Shown here: piece after piece, positions 38,257 through 46,492 of the stretch
Numbering within the stretch: the stretch's first letter is position 1
Layout: every line of letters begins with the position of its first letter
Source: Opitutia bacterium
GTDB taxonomy: Bacteria; Verrucomicrobiota; Verrucomicrobiia; Opitutales; Opitutaceae
Length of the DNA stretch: 60,443 bases
Assembly: GCA_947475065.1 (NCBI GenBank)
Contig: CANJLB010000023.1
Span: 1-60,443, forward strand
Reading direction: 5' to 3'
Notes under the pieces: model-generated
Told to the model about the DNA's origin: nothing
Seen by the model: only the letters and a program-made list of their open reading frames with translations
The model's database searches: none
Position numbers and translations under genes: made by a program

Positions 38257-38458
38257 TCAGCGGGCGGGCGGCTGAAAGATGATGCGGCGGTAACTGGTGA
38301 GGTTGGGCGTGCCGTCATCCGTGACCTCGCAGATCACGTGGAAACTTTTTGCAGGCGGCATCGGGCGGGATGGTCAGTGTGGCGGTGCTCGTGTCGGCGT
38401 TGGCGAGTTTGATCTCCTGCGGGTAGGTGCCGGCTTCGGTCAAAATCCACCACTTGTA
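38257..38458 (-). pseudogene. C-terminal remnant of an Sde182/DUF1593-like protein
   Basis: Reading the minus strand from 38458 gives YKWWILTEAGTYPQEIKLANADTSTATLTIPPDAACK, then (after one extra base near 38345) HVICEVTDDGTPNLTSYRRIIFQPPAR and a stop at 38257. This matches the end of DUF1593/Sde182-type secreted proteins (YKWW...AG-Y.G.v.i....s.....P.d....HvI.EVTDdG.P.LT.YRR.i). Everything upstream of YKWW is missing, and the frame is broken, so it is a gene tail left by a deletion or rearrangement. It lies 32 nt from the cytochrome stop. Confidence 0.72.
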
Positions 38459-38490
38459 TCAAGCGAAATCCTCCAATGATCGCCGCGCGC

Positions 38491-39072
38491 TTACGATTTC
38501 TCACTTCTTACTTCGGACGCCCCAGCTTTCGAATTGTCCTTCTGCTCGGGTTTCGCTGGGGCCGCGGGCGGCCGGTCCGGATGAGGGGCGGCGGCGGGAG
38601 CCTTGGGTGCATCGGGTTTCGTCGCGTAAGGTGTCTTGGGGTCGGGCCCATCGAACTTGGCGCCGGCCTGAATCCAGCGCCGGATCAGATCAATCTGGGC
38701 TGGGGTCAGCGGGGCTTCCCCCCGGGGCATGCGGCTGGAGGAGTCTTCCTCGGTGGTCATCTTGATGATCCCCGAGTGCTCCGGCTCACCCGCGACCACG
38801 GCCGGATGTTCGCCCTTCGTCATGCTCTCGAACAGATCGAGCCGCAAATCCCCCTCAGGTTCCTTGGGACCATGGCAAGCGAAACAGTTCTGCACCAGGA
38901 TGGGGGCAATATCGCGCATGAACTGGACTTCGCCTGCTGCGGATGGTGCGGGTGGTGCGGCCGATTCCGCCATCAGCCCGGAGAGGGGCGAGGCCAGCGC
39001 AAGCACGCCAAGGGCGGAGCCAAGCAGGATGCGACGGCGGGCGGTGAGGGGCGAAAGCATCGACAAAATCAT
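38491..39072 (-). CDS. Cytochrome c-type protein (planctomycete-type Cyt1-like)
   Basis: 193 residues. The N-terminus has a twin-arginine-like ARRRILLGSALGVLALASPLSG signal at ~11-32, so it is exported. A single haem motif C63-x2-C66-H67 (NCFACHG) in the context FMRDIAPILVQNCFACHGPKEPEGDLRLD is characteristic of the short cytochrome domains found in planctomycete and verrucomicrobial proteins. SSRMPRGEAPLTPAQIDLIRRWIQAGA ends the haem domain with a distal methionine candidate. A proline/alanine/lysine-rich tail (~150-193) follows. ATG codons at 39072 and 39060 are possible starts. Partner enzyme unknown. Confidence 0.8.
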   Translation of the reverse strand: MILSMLSPLTARRRILLGSALGVLALASPLSGLMAESAAPPAPSAAGEVQFMRDIAPILVQNCFACHGPKEPEGDLRLDLFESMTKGEHPAVVAGEPEHSGIIKMTTEEDSSSRMPRGEAPLTPAQIDLIRRWIQAGAKFDGPDPKTPYATKPDAPKAPAAAPHPDRPPAAPAKPEQKDNSKAGASEVRSEKS

Positions 39073-39151
39073 CGGGGGAATAATTATTCCATTTGAGGAA
39101 GCCTACTGGATCGGGCCGATTTTACCAGTGACGCGCAGCGCGCGGTTGGCA

Positions 39152-40567
39152 TTACTTGAACAGCTTGGGCAGCACATCGCGCAGGTAGATGCGCCAGATC
39201 TGGTAGTCGTGGCGGTAGCCGGGCGACTCCACCCACTCGTGCTTCACGCCGGCGGCGGCGAGGGTTTCGTGGAGGTTTTTCGAACCGGTATAGGCCGTGG
39301 TGTCCTCGGTGCCGACGCCGACCCAGATGAGCTTGAAATCCTGGTTGGCCTTGGCGGGATCGGCGGTCACGCGGTTGAGGCCGCCCCCGCTGGGTGCGCT
39401 GAACGCGCCGACATAGGCGAAGAGCTCGGGGTGCGTGAGACCGATGGTGGTGGCCTGCATGCCACCCATGGAATAGCCGACGATGGCGCGGCTGGCCTTG
39501 TCGGTCTTCACGCGGTATTCTTTCTCCACCATGGGGACGACGAGGTTGAGCAGGTCGTTTTCCATGTAGGATGCGCCGCCTGGAGCGCCACCGCCGCGCG
39601 GTGCGCCGGCCAATGCGCCGGGGCCGCCCGGAGCGGCGGGAGCGCCCGGTCCGAGTGCGCCCGCGCCACGGCCGCCGGGGGCGGCGGGGCCACGAGCGCC
39701 CGCGCCTGGAGCGGCCGTGGCGGCGCCGGGCCCGAAGGCGTTGCCGGCGCGGGTGCCGGTGAAGCCGGCGCTGCCCGACGTGATCGGGCCGGTGGCGGGC
39801 AACGGGGGCGCGGTGAAATTCGTCGGGCTGACTCCGAGCTGCTTTTGGAGAAAATTCACCTCGGCATATTTGCCAGTGGTGCCACTGACGTCGTGGCCGA
39901 AAGGCATGACGATGATCGCCGGGGTGGTTTTGCCGTCGGCGATGAGGTTGTCCATGATGAGGTTGGCGCGGCCGGTCTGCGTCCAGCCGCGCTCGAAGTC
40001 GGCGTTGCCGTGGAGCAGATAGACGACGGGGTAGCTCTCGGTGCCCTTGTTGTAACCGGGCGGGGTGTAGATGACGACACGGCGGGCGGTGCCGTTCTGC
40101 TTGTTCAGATACCAGTGCTCATTGAGCGCGCCGTGGGGCACGTCGCGGAAATCCATCCACTCGGTGCCCGCGCCGGGCAGGTCGAGCTGGCTCTTATAGA
40201 CGCCGGAGGCGGGGCGGACATAGCTGTTGACCGGGTCGGGCATCGTGAGGCCGTCCATATCGAGCCAGTATTGGTAGTATCCCGGCTTGAGCGCGTCGGT
40301 GGTGAAGGACCAGACGCCGTTTTCGGCCTTGGTCATCTTCAGCGTGTCGCCGGTGAAGTCGCTCATGAGGTTCACCGATTGCGCGTTGGGCGCGAGCAGA
40401 CGGAATGTCACACGGTAGTCGGTGCCGATGTCCGGCGAGCGGACGGTGTGGGTGTTGCCGCCGAGGCCGCGACCGCCGCGATCGGGTTGGGCCTGGGCGG
40501 TGGCGGCAAGCAAGGACAACGCGACGGCGATGACGGAGGCACGACGGAACAAGGACGGCGGTTTCAT
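39152..40567 (-). CDS. Secreted alpha/beta-hydrolase esterase with N-terminal CBM48-like domain
   Basis: 471 residues from the ATG at 40567 (MKPPSLFRRASVIAVALSLLAATAQA signal peptide). An N-terminal beta domain (~30-130, VTFRLLAPNAQSVNLMSDF...YYQYWLDMDGLTMPDPVN) resembles the E-set/CBM48 domain of XynZ/feruloyl-type esterases. The catalytic domain has VVYLLHGNADFERGW, the nucleophile motif GYSMGGMQA and the terminal histidine in SPGYRHDYQIW. An insert of glycine/alanine/proline (GAATAAPGAGARG..., ~290-350) interrupts the domain. Substrate probably an ester on plant or algal polysaccharide, by family. It is divergently transcribed from the tandem esterases, with about 190 bp between starts. 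Confidence 0.83.
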   Translation of the reverse strand: MKPPSLFRRASVIAVALSLLAATAQAQPDRGGRGLGGNTHTVRSPDIGTDYRVTFRLLAPNAQSVNLMSDFTGDTLKMTKAENGVWSFTTDALKPGYYQYWLDMDGLTMPDPVNSYVRPASGVYKSQLDLPGAGTEWMDFRDVPHGALNEHWYLNKQNGTARRVVIYTPPGYNKGTESYPVVYLLHGNADFERGWTQTGRANLIMDNLIADGKTTPAIIVMPFGHDVSGTTGKYAEVNFLQKQLGVSPTNFTAPPLPATGPITSGSAGFTGTRAGNAFGPGAATAAPGAGARGPAAPGGRGAGALGPGAPAAPGGPGALAGAPRGGGAPGGASYMENDLLNLVVPMVEKEYRVKTDKASRAIVGYSMGGMQATTIGLTHPELFAYVGAFSAPSGGGLNRVTADPAKANQDFKLIWVGVGTEDTTAYTGSKNLHETLAAAGVKHEWVESPGYRHDYQIWRIYLRDVLPKLFK

Positions 40568-40761
40568 GGCGGTGACGGGTTGGAGTTTGGGCGGGGCAAA
40601 CGGGACGGTCGCGAGCGTGGAATCGAAGCCTCCGATGACAAGCCCCAAACGGCAGGTGCGTTTGCGCACCGCGCCTTCTCTCACTACCCACTACCGGCTC
40701 GTCGTCGTGATTGACTAACTCCGTCCGCTTTGCCTGTCTCATGTCCCAACCTCTCCGTCCC

Positions 40762-42084
40762 ATGCACCCCAAAGAAATCTCCGCCCTCGTGCGCTTCTGC
40801 GCCGCTCTCTGCACTCTCGGCCTGCTCGCCACCGCCGGCCGTGCCCAAAACGGCCCCGCCGCGCCGCTGCCCGACCTCGCCGCGCTCAAGACCGCGCTCA
40901 CGCTCACCGACGCGCAGGCCGCGCAAATCGCGCCCGTGCTCGACGCGCAGGCCAAAGCCGCCGCCGATTTCGCCGCCGCCCAGGGCCAGGCCAGCACGGC
41001 TCTCACCGCCGCCAACGCCAAGATCGCCGCCGTTCTCAACGACGCCCAGAAGCCCCTGTTTACCGCCCTCACTGCCGCCGGCGCGCGCGGCGGTCGCGGC
41101 GGTGGCCGCGGCAACGCCGTCCCCATGACCGACGCCGAACGGGCCGAGATCGCCAAGCTCTCCGCGCTCCCGCCTTGGACGCCGGGTGCGGGCGACGGCG
41201 ACTACCGCATCGGGCCGGACTATCCCGCCGCCCCTGAGCAGACACCCCGCGCCGATGTGCCGAAGGGCCGTGTCGTCACCTTCTCGCTACCACTAGAAGA
41301 GAGCAAATTTTACCCCGGCACCGGCATGAGGGGCGCCAAGGCCGCGCGCGATATCACCGTCTACATCCCCGCCCAATACGTCCCCGGCACCATCGCGCCG
41401 TTCATCGTGACGGCCGACGCCTATGGCGCAGCCCGCAACCAGCTCGCCACCATCCTCGACAACATGATCGCCGACAAGCGCGTGCCGGCGGCGGTCGCCG
41501 TGATGATCGCCAACGGCGGCGGCGACGGAGGCGGCAGCGAGCGTGGTCTCGAATACGACACCGTCTCCGGCAAATACGCCGAGTTCGTCGAGGCGGAGAT
41601 CCTGCCGCGTGTGGAGAAGGACTATGGCGTGAGGCTTACGAAGGATCCCGACGGCCGGCTGACGCTCGGTGGCAGCTCGGGCGGCGCGGTGGCGTTCACC
41701 ATGGCGTGGTTTCACCCCGAGCTTTATCACCGCGTCGTCGCGTGGTCGTGCACGCTTGTGAACCAGCAGTCGCCGATGAATCCCGAGTCGCCGCACGGCG
41801 CGTGGGAATACCACGAGAACATCGTCCCCAAGAGCCCCGTGAAGCCGCTCCGCATCTGGCTGCAAGTCGGCCAGAATGACAACCAGTCCACCTCCTCCGC
41901 CGCCGGTTTTCACAACTGGGTTTTGGCCAACGCGCGCATGGCCGCCGTGCTCAAGGAAAAAGGTTACCATTACCAGCTTCTCTACGGCCTCAACGCCGGC
42001 CACACGCCCGGCAACGTCATCGCGAACACTTACCCCCAGGCCCTCGAATGGGCCTGGCAAGGCTACAAGCCGGTCACGCGCTGA
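40762..42084 (+). CDS. Secreted esterase, tandem copy 1
   Basis: 440 residues from the ATG at 40762 (MHPKEISALVRFCAALCTLGLLATAGRAQ signal); 40741 is an alternative ATG. Residues ~30-105 are an alanine-rich helical segment with LTDAQAAQIAPVLDAQAKAAADF, followed by a GGRGGGRG linker. The esterase domain has the nucleophile serine in TLGGSSGGAVAFTMAW and the histidine in NAGHTPGN. It resembles Fes/feruloyl-type esterases. Closely related to the next gene. Divergent from the CBM48 esterase upstream. All four esterases probably act on the same type of polymer. Confidence 0.82.
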   Translation: MHPKEISALVRFCAALCTLGLLATAGRAQNGPAAPLPDLAALKTALTLTDAQAAQIAPVLDAQAKAAADFAAAQGQASTALTAANAKIAAVLNDAQKPLFTALTAAGARGGRGGGRGNAVPMTDAERAEIAKLSALPPWTPGAGDGDYRIGPDYPAAPEQTPRADVPKGRVVTFSLPLEESKFYPGTGMRGAKAARDITVYIPAQYVPGTIAPFIVTADAYGAARNQLATILDNMIADKRVPAAVAVMIANGGGDGGGSERGLEYDTVSGKYAEFVEAEILPRVEKDYGVRLTKDPDGRLTLGGSSGGAVAFTMAWFHPELYHRVVAWSCTLVNQQSPMNPESPHGAWEYHENIVPKSPVKPLRIWLQVGQNDNQSTSSAAGFHNWVLANARMAAVLKEKGYHYQLLYGLNAGHTPGNVIANTYPQALEWAWQGYKPVTR

Positions 42085-42361
42085 GGCTCGCGGCCTGCGC
42101 GCGATCAGCCGCCGTAGGGCGCGTGTCTTGCACGCGCCGCGAAGCACCCCCCGACGGCGTCTGCCGTCTGAGAACAACATTCGCGAGCCCGGCATCCACG
42201 AGGGATGCAGGGAATCGCGACCGTCGGGCGCGGTTTCCCGGCGGCGTCTGCAAGCCAGATTCCCTGCGGGAGCATCGGCCGCCGGCCGAAAAATGGCGGC
42301 GGCCGGGCCGGGCGATTTCGTGCTTTCCCCCGCCGGCTCCGCTGTCCTAGCCTGAGTGCCT
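42085..42361 (+). repeat. Homologous intergenic spacer, copy 1
   Basis: 277 bp that align along their length with 43685-43955. Both begin with CCTGCGCGCGATCAGCCGCC and end with CTCCGCTGTCCTAGC plus the ATGATCCCCGCCCCGTC start region. Contains GGCGCGTG/CACGCGCC (8-bp stem) and degenerate GGCGTCTG hairpins. Confidence 0.75.
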
Positions 42362-43684
42362 ATGATCCCCGCCCCGTCCCTCCGCTCCGCCCTCGCGCGC
42401 TCCTGCGCCGCGCTCTGCGCCCTCGGTCTGCTCGCCACCGCCGGCCGCGCCCAAATCGCCCCCGCCGCGCCGCTGCCCGACCTCGCCGCGCTCAAGACCG
42501 CGCTCACCCTTACCGAGGCGCAGGCCGCGCAAATCGCGCCCGTGCTCGACGCGCAGGCCAGGGCCGCCGCTGACTTCGCCGCCGCCCAAAGCCAGGCCAG
42601 CACAGCGATCAACTCCGCCAACACCAGGATCGCCGCCCTCCTCAACGACGCCCAGAAGCCCCAGTTTGCCACCCTCACCGCCGCCGGCGCGCGCGGCGGG
42701 CGCGGCGGCGGCCGCGGCAACGCCGCTCCCATGTCCGACGCCGACAAGTCCGAGATCGCCCGACTCGCCGACTTCCCGGAGTGGAAAGCCGGCAGCGGTG
42801 ATGGCAATTTTTCCATCGGGCCGGACTACGCCCCCGCCCCTGAGCAGACGCCCCGCGCCGACGTGCCAAAGGGCCGCGTGGTGAGCTTCACGCTCAACGC
42901 CGCCGACAGCAAATTTTTCCCCGACACCGGCAAACGCGGCGCCTCGGCCACCCGCAATGTGACCGTCTATATCCCCGCCCAATACGTCGCCGGCAAGCCC
43001 GCGCCCGTCATCGTGTCGTGCGACGCCTATGGCGCGCGGAACAACCAGCTGCCCACCATCCTCGACAACATGATCGCCGACAAACGCCTGCCCGCGATGA
43101 TCGCCGTGATGATCGCCAACGGCGGCGGCGACGGCCCGGGCAGCGAGCGGGGGCTCGAATATGACACGGTGTGGGGCAAATACGCCGAGTTCGTCGAGGC
43201 GGAGATTTTGCCCAAGGTTGAGAAGGACTACGGCGTGATGATCACGAAGGATCCCGACGGTCGCATGACGTTGGGCGGCAGCTCGGGCGGCTCGGCGGCG
43301 TTCAACATGGCGTGGTTTCATCCCGAGCTGTATCATCGCTCGCTCATCTACTCGGGCACCTTTGTGAATCAGCAGGCCGGCCCGGACACCCCGCACGGTG
43401 CCTGGAGCCTCCATGAGACGATCGTCCCGAACTCCCCCGTCAAACCGCTGCGCCTCTGGCTCCACGTCTCGCAAAACGACAACAGCTCGACCGCGCCCTC
43501 GACCGGTTTCCACAACTGGGTCCTCGCCAATCTCCGCATGGCCGACGTGCTGAAGGCCAAGGGCTACCACTACGAGCTGGTCTATGCCAAAAACGCGGGC
43601 CACACCGACGGCAAGGTCATCTCGCAGACCTACCCGCAGGCCCTCGAATGGGTGTGGCAGGGTTACCAGCCGGTGACCAAGTAA
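42362..43684 (+). CDS. Secreted esterase, tandem copy 2
   Basis: 440 residues, ATG at 42362 (MIPAPSLRSALARSCAALCALGLLATAGRAQ). Near-identical to the previous gene in layout: PLPDLAALKTALTLTEAQAAQIAPVLDAQARAAADF helical segment, GGRGGGRG linker, LGGSSGGSAAFNMAWFHPELYHR catalytic serine and the NAGHTDGK histidine. It arose by tandem duplication including its upstream spacer. Differences are spread over the catalytic domain, so both copies are probably active, perhaps with shifted substrate preference. Confidence 0.82.
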   Translation: MIPAPSLRSALARSCAALCALGLLATAGRAQIAPAAPLPDLAALKTALTLTEAQAAQIAPVLDAQARAAADFAAAQSQASTAINSANTRIAALLNDAQKPQFATLTAAGARGGRGGGRGNAAPMSDADKSEIARLADFPEWKAGSGDGNFSIGPDYAPAPEQTPRADVPKGRVVSFTLNAADSKFFPDTGKRGASATRNVTVYIPAQYVAGKPAPVIVSCDAYGARNNQLPTILDNMIADKRLPAMIAVMIANGGGDGPGSERGLEYDTVWGKYAEFVEAEILPKVEKDYGVMITKDPDGRMTLGGSSGGSAAFNMAWFHPELYHRSLIYSGTFVNQQAGPDTPHGAWSLHETIVPNSPVKPLRLWLHVSQNDNSSTAPSTGFHNWVLANLRMADVLKAKGYHYELVYAKNAGHTDGKVISQTYPQALEWVWQGYQPVTK

Positions 43685-43955
43685 GGTTCGCGTCCTGCGC
43701 GCGATCAGCCGCCGTCGGGCGCGTGACTTGCACGCGCCGCGAGCACCTCCGGCGGCGTCTGCCGTAAGAGAACAATCTTCGCGAGCCAGGCATCCGGGAG
43801 GGACACAGGGGAACGTATCCGTCAGGCGCGGGTAGCCGGCGGCGTCTGCAAGTCAGACGCCCTACGGGAGCACCGGTCGCCGGCCATAACGGTGGTCGGG
43901 AAGGGCAATTTCGTGCTTTCCCCCACTGGCTCCGCTGTCCTAGCGTGACGATCCT
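43685..43955 (+). repeat. Homologous intergenic spacer, copy 2
   Basis: 271 bp, the counterpart of 42085-42361, with an intact GGCGTCTG-CAAGT-CAGACGCC hairpin (perfect 8-bp stem) and GGCGCGTG/CACGCGCC. The hairpin units resemble a repeat used elsewhere in the genome (inference). Confidence 0.75.
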
Positions 43956-45293
43956 ATGATCCCCGCCCCGTCCTTTTGCTCCGCACTCGCGCGCTCCTGC
44001 GCCTTGCTCGCCTTGCTGCCCGGCGTTCAACTGCTGCTCGCCGCCGACGCGGCTCCCGCTGCGCCGACTCCGCCTGCCGTCAGTGCCCCCGCTCCGGCCG
44101 CTCCGGATCAGCCTGCCGCACCTGACGCCGCGCCCGGCGCGCGCCGTGGCGGCGGTGGCGGTCGTGCTGGTGGTGGCCGCGGCGGTGCCATGTCCGCTGA
44201 GGACCAGGCCAAGATCGCCAAACTCGCCACCCTCCCGCCATGGAAGCCCGGCGTGGGCGACGGCGACTACATGATGGTGCCGAATTCCACCAACACCCCG
44301 CCTTTCAGCGACACCAACCCGGCCTACACATCCGCCCCGGAGAACGCGCCGCGCGACGGCGTGCCGAAGGGCAAGGTCGTGGCCTTCCACCTTTCCCTCG
44401 CCGGTAGCAAATTTTTCCCGCCCGGCGGTGGCGGGCGAGGCGGCGGCCGCGGTGCTCCCGGCGGCGGGGCCACTCCCGTTGCTGGTGCGGTGGCGACAGA
44501 CTTTGCGCCCCTTTCCCGTGAGGCGCTTCACCGCAGCGAGGGCAAGGGCAACAATGCCGTCGAGCGTGACATCTACGTCTATATTCCCGCCGGCTACGTC
44601 GCCGGCACGCCCGCGCCGCTGCTGTTCTGCCACGACTCGATGGGCATGCACGACAACCCCGCCGCGCCCTTCCTGCCCGACATCCTCGACAACATGATCG
44701 CCGACAAGCGCCTCCCGCCGATGATCGCTGTCATGGTTGATCCCAGCAACCAGCGCAGCTTTGAATACGACACGGTCTCGGGCAAGTTCGCCGAGTATGT
44801 CGAGGCCGAGATACTCCCGGTGGTGGAGCAGAAATATAACGTGAAATTCTCCAAGGATCCCGACGCGCGCGCCGTGCTGGGTGGCAGCTCCGGTGCCGCG
44901 GCGGCGATGTCGATGGCATGGTTCCACACCGAGCTTTGGCACCGCGTGCTCATGTTTTCCCCCACCTTCATCACGTTCCAGACCGACCCCGAAATCGCCC
45001 CGCGTGGCGCGGTGGAATACTACGCGAACTTCATCCCGAATTCTCCCGTCAAGCCCCTCCGCATCTGGCTGGAAGTCGGTCAGAATGACAATGGCTCCAC
45101 CGGCTCCGACGCCGGGATGCGCAACTGGGTGTTCGCCAGCATCCACGCCGCCGAGGTGCTCAAGGCCAAGGGCTACCACTACCAGTTCGTCTATGCCCCG
45201 CTGGCCGGCCATACGGATCGCCCCGTGCGCTCACAGACGCTCGCCCCCGCGCTGGAGTGGCTTTGGAAGGATTACAAGCCGGCGGCGAAGTGA
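43956..45293 (+). CDS. Secreted esterase, tandem copy 3 (diverged)
   Basis: 445 residues, ATG at 43956. Same overall plan but diverged: the helical N-terminal segment is replaced by a proline/alanine stretch (PAVSAPAPAAPDQPAAPDAAPGARRGGG), and there is an extra glycine-rich insert (GGGGRGGGRGAPGGG) before a ~50-residue addition. Catalytic region intact: VLGGSSGAAAAMSMAWFHTELWHR with the serine in GSSG, and the histidine in LAGHTDR. The signal peptide ends LLPGVQLLLAADA. Completes a four-esterase secretion cluster. Confidence 0.8.
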   Translation: MIPAPSFCSALARSCALLALLPGVQLLLAADAAPAAPTPPAVSAPAPAAPDQPAAPDAAPGARRGGGGGRAGGGRGGAMSAEDQAKIAKLATLPPWKPGVGDGDYMMVPNSTNTPPFSDTNPAYTSAPENAPRDGVPKGKVVAFHLSLAGSKFFPPGGGGRGGGRGAPGGGATPVAGAVATDFAPLSREALHRSEGKGNNAVERDIYVYIPAGYVAGTPAPLLFCHDSMGMHDNPAAPFLPDILDNMIADKRLPPMIAVMVDPSNQRSFEYDTVSGKFAEYVEAEILPVVEQKYNVKFSKDPDARAVLGGSSGAAAAMSMAWFHTELWHRVLMFSPTFITFQTDPEIAPRGAVEYYANFIPNSPVKPLRIWLEVGQNDNGSTGSDAGMRNWVFASIHAAEVLKAKGYHYQFVYAPLAGHTDRPVRSQTLAPALEWLWKDYKPAAK

Positions 45294-45339
45294 GCCGTTG
45301 CGGCTGAACAACTGAGATTGGAAACCAGAGCCGGATTTA

Positions 45340-45408
45340 TTACGCAGGAACCAGGAAGTCAGGAATCGGGCAGCGTGCCTGGTTCTTGGTTTCCTGGTTT
45401 TCTGCTTA
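45340..45408. repeat. Dispersed inverted repeat, copy D
   Basis: Arms at 45340-45367 (TTACGCAGGAACCAGGAAG..., ending GGAATC) and 45383-45408 (TTCTTGGTTTCCTGG...TCTGCTTA). Same 8-nt periodic units as copy B; the spacer is only 15 bp, so a strong cruciform/hairpin is possible. Lies downstream of the convergent esterase 3 and DUF2200 genes, where it could act in termination. Confidence 0.78.
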
Positions 45409-45443
45409 CATTCGGTTCGAGAGGGTGCAGCAAGACTGCGCCC

Positions 45444-45797
45444 CTAGCTCCTCAGTATCTTGTCCATCGTCTTACCCTTGGCCAATTCATCTACCAGTTT
45501 GTCCAAATATCGTATTTCACGCATCGTCGGCTCTTGAATCTCTTCAACTCGAACACCGCAAATTACGCCTTTGATCAGAGTCCGTGAAGGATTCAGGTTG
45601 GGGGCTTCTTTGAAGAAGGTTTCAAAATCTGTCTGCTTCTTTAATTGTCCTTGCAGCTCTCTCTGGCTGTAGCCTGTCAGCCAGCAGATAATGATATCAA
45701 CCTCTGATTTCTTTCGTCCCTTTTTCTCTGCTTTCGCCACATAGTAGGGATAGACGCTCGCAAAGCTTGTCGTGAAAATCCGATGTTTTGTTTTCAT
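45444..45797 (-). CDS. DUF2200 family protein
   Basis: 117 residues from the ATG at 45797 ([34 protein letters not shown]), the highly conserved beginning of DUF2200. Further family pieces: [44 protein letters not shown] and [18 protein letters not shown]. Members are small cytosolic proteins of unknown function, with structures known but no activity. The gene is more AT-rich than the neighbourhood and is flanked by repeat copies D and E, suggesting an acquired module. Confidence 0.9.
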   Translation of the reverse strand: MKTKHRIFTTSFASVYPYYVAKAEKKGRKKSEVDIIICWLTGYSQRELQGQLKKQTDFETFFKEAPNLNPSRTLIKGVICGVRVEEIQEPTMREIRYLDKLVDELAKGKTMDKILRS

Positions 45798-46492
45798 GGT
45801 TTGTTGCCTGACGTTCAAGATGAGCAGTCACGGCCGCTATGGCGGCGTTGGCTGGCGGTTGGTGGGGTTCCCAAATTGGGAAGTGATGCTCGACGATTTT
45901 CGAGGCTCTTGGGGTCACAGGAAGCCAGGATTTCTGACCAGGGCTAGGGTGGAGTGGGATGACGGAGTGTGGATCGCAGAAGCGCGGAGGAGCGGAAGGG
46001 CTGAGAGATGAGAGATAAAAGTTGAGGCGGAATTGTTTTGGCAGGAAGCCAGGAAGTCAGGAAATCGGAGCAGGAGGAGATGGGAGCTTCTGATTCTTGG
46101 TTTCCTGCTTAAACTCTTCTGTTCTGACAGGGAGCGGATGCGGATGGTCTACGGTCGAGAGCTGAGAGCGGGAGGAGAATGGCGATGTCGGCCTGCAGCC
46201 TCGGTAACTTGGCTTCGGAATTTTAACTCGGGGAGCTGGCCGCGCGGCGAGGTTGAGAGGAAATATAAAAAACTCACTCCCTCTTTAGCTATCATGGAGC
46301 TCAGCAGGCAGATAAAGTTCAACAGCTTCAGTGGGACGGCCGGCGGTGTATCCATCGTGGAACGCGGCGGCAATATTTTACCTCAACTGCGCCGAATCGC
46401 TTGCGCGGGGCCTTTTTCTGGGCGCCGCCGATTGTGAACAAGCTCTGCTTGTCGTGGTGCGGCGCGGCGTGCTTGCTCTGCGTTTCCACACC
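45798..46492. other. Intergenic region upstream of dnaB with repeat copy E
   Basis: 695 bp between the DUF2200 start and the dnaB start. It includes repeat copy E (46037-46113) and an AGGCCGACATC-like sequence near 46181-46195 on the minus strand. No gene recognised; the open frames run into dnaB upstream of its start and look like spurious extensions. The dnaB promoter should lie in the last ~200 bp. Confidence 0.5.
46037..46113. repeat. Dispersed inverted repeat, copy E
   Basis: TTTGGCAGGAAGCCAGGAAG... (46037-46066) pairs with GATTCTTGGTTTCCTGCTTAA (46092-46112). Arms carry the same AGGAAGCC/AGGAAGTC units. Spacer 25 bp. Confidence 0.76.

Larger units (their letters stand above)
37893..38490. 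other. Repeat-rich intergenic region with gene remnant
   Basis: 598 bp between the kinase start and the cytochrome end. It contains copy C of the dispersed inverted repeat (38105-38195), an 18-nt direct repeat flanking part of it, and a decayed gene tail (38257-38458). No complete gene. Confidence 0.6.

Noticed and set aside
38729-40714. A 661-codon plus-strand frame across the cytochrome and esterase
   Set aside because: Antisense to two genes with export signals and catalytic motifs; no motif of its own.
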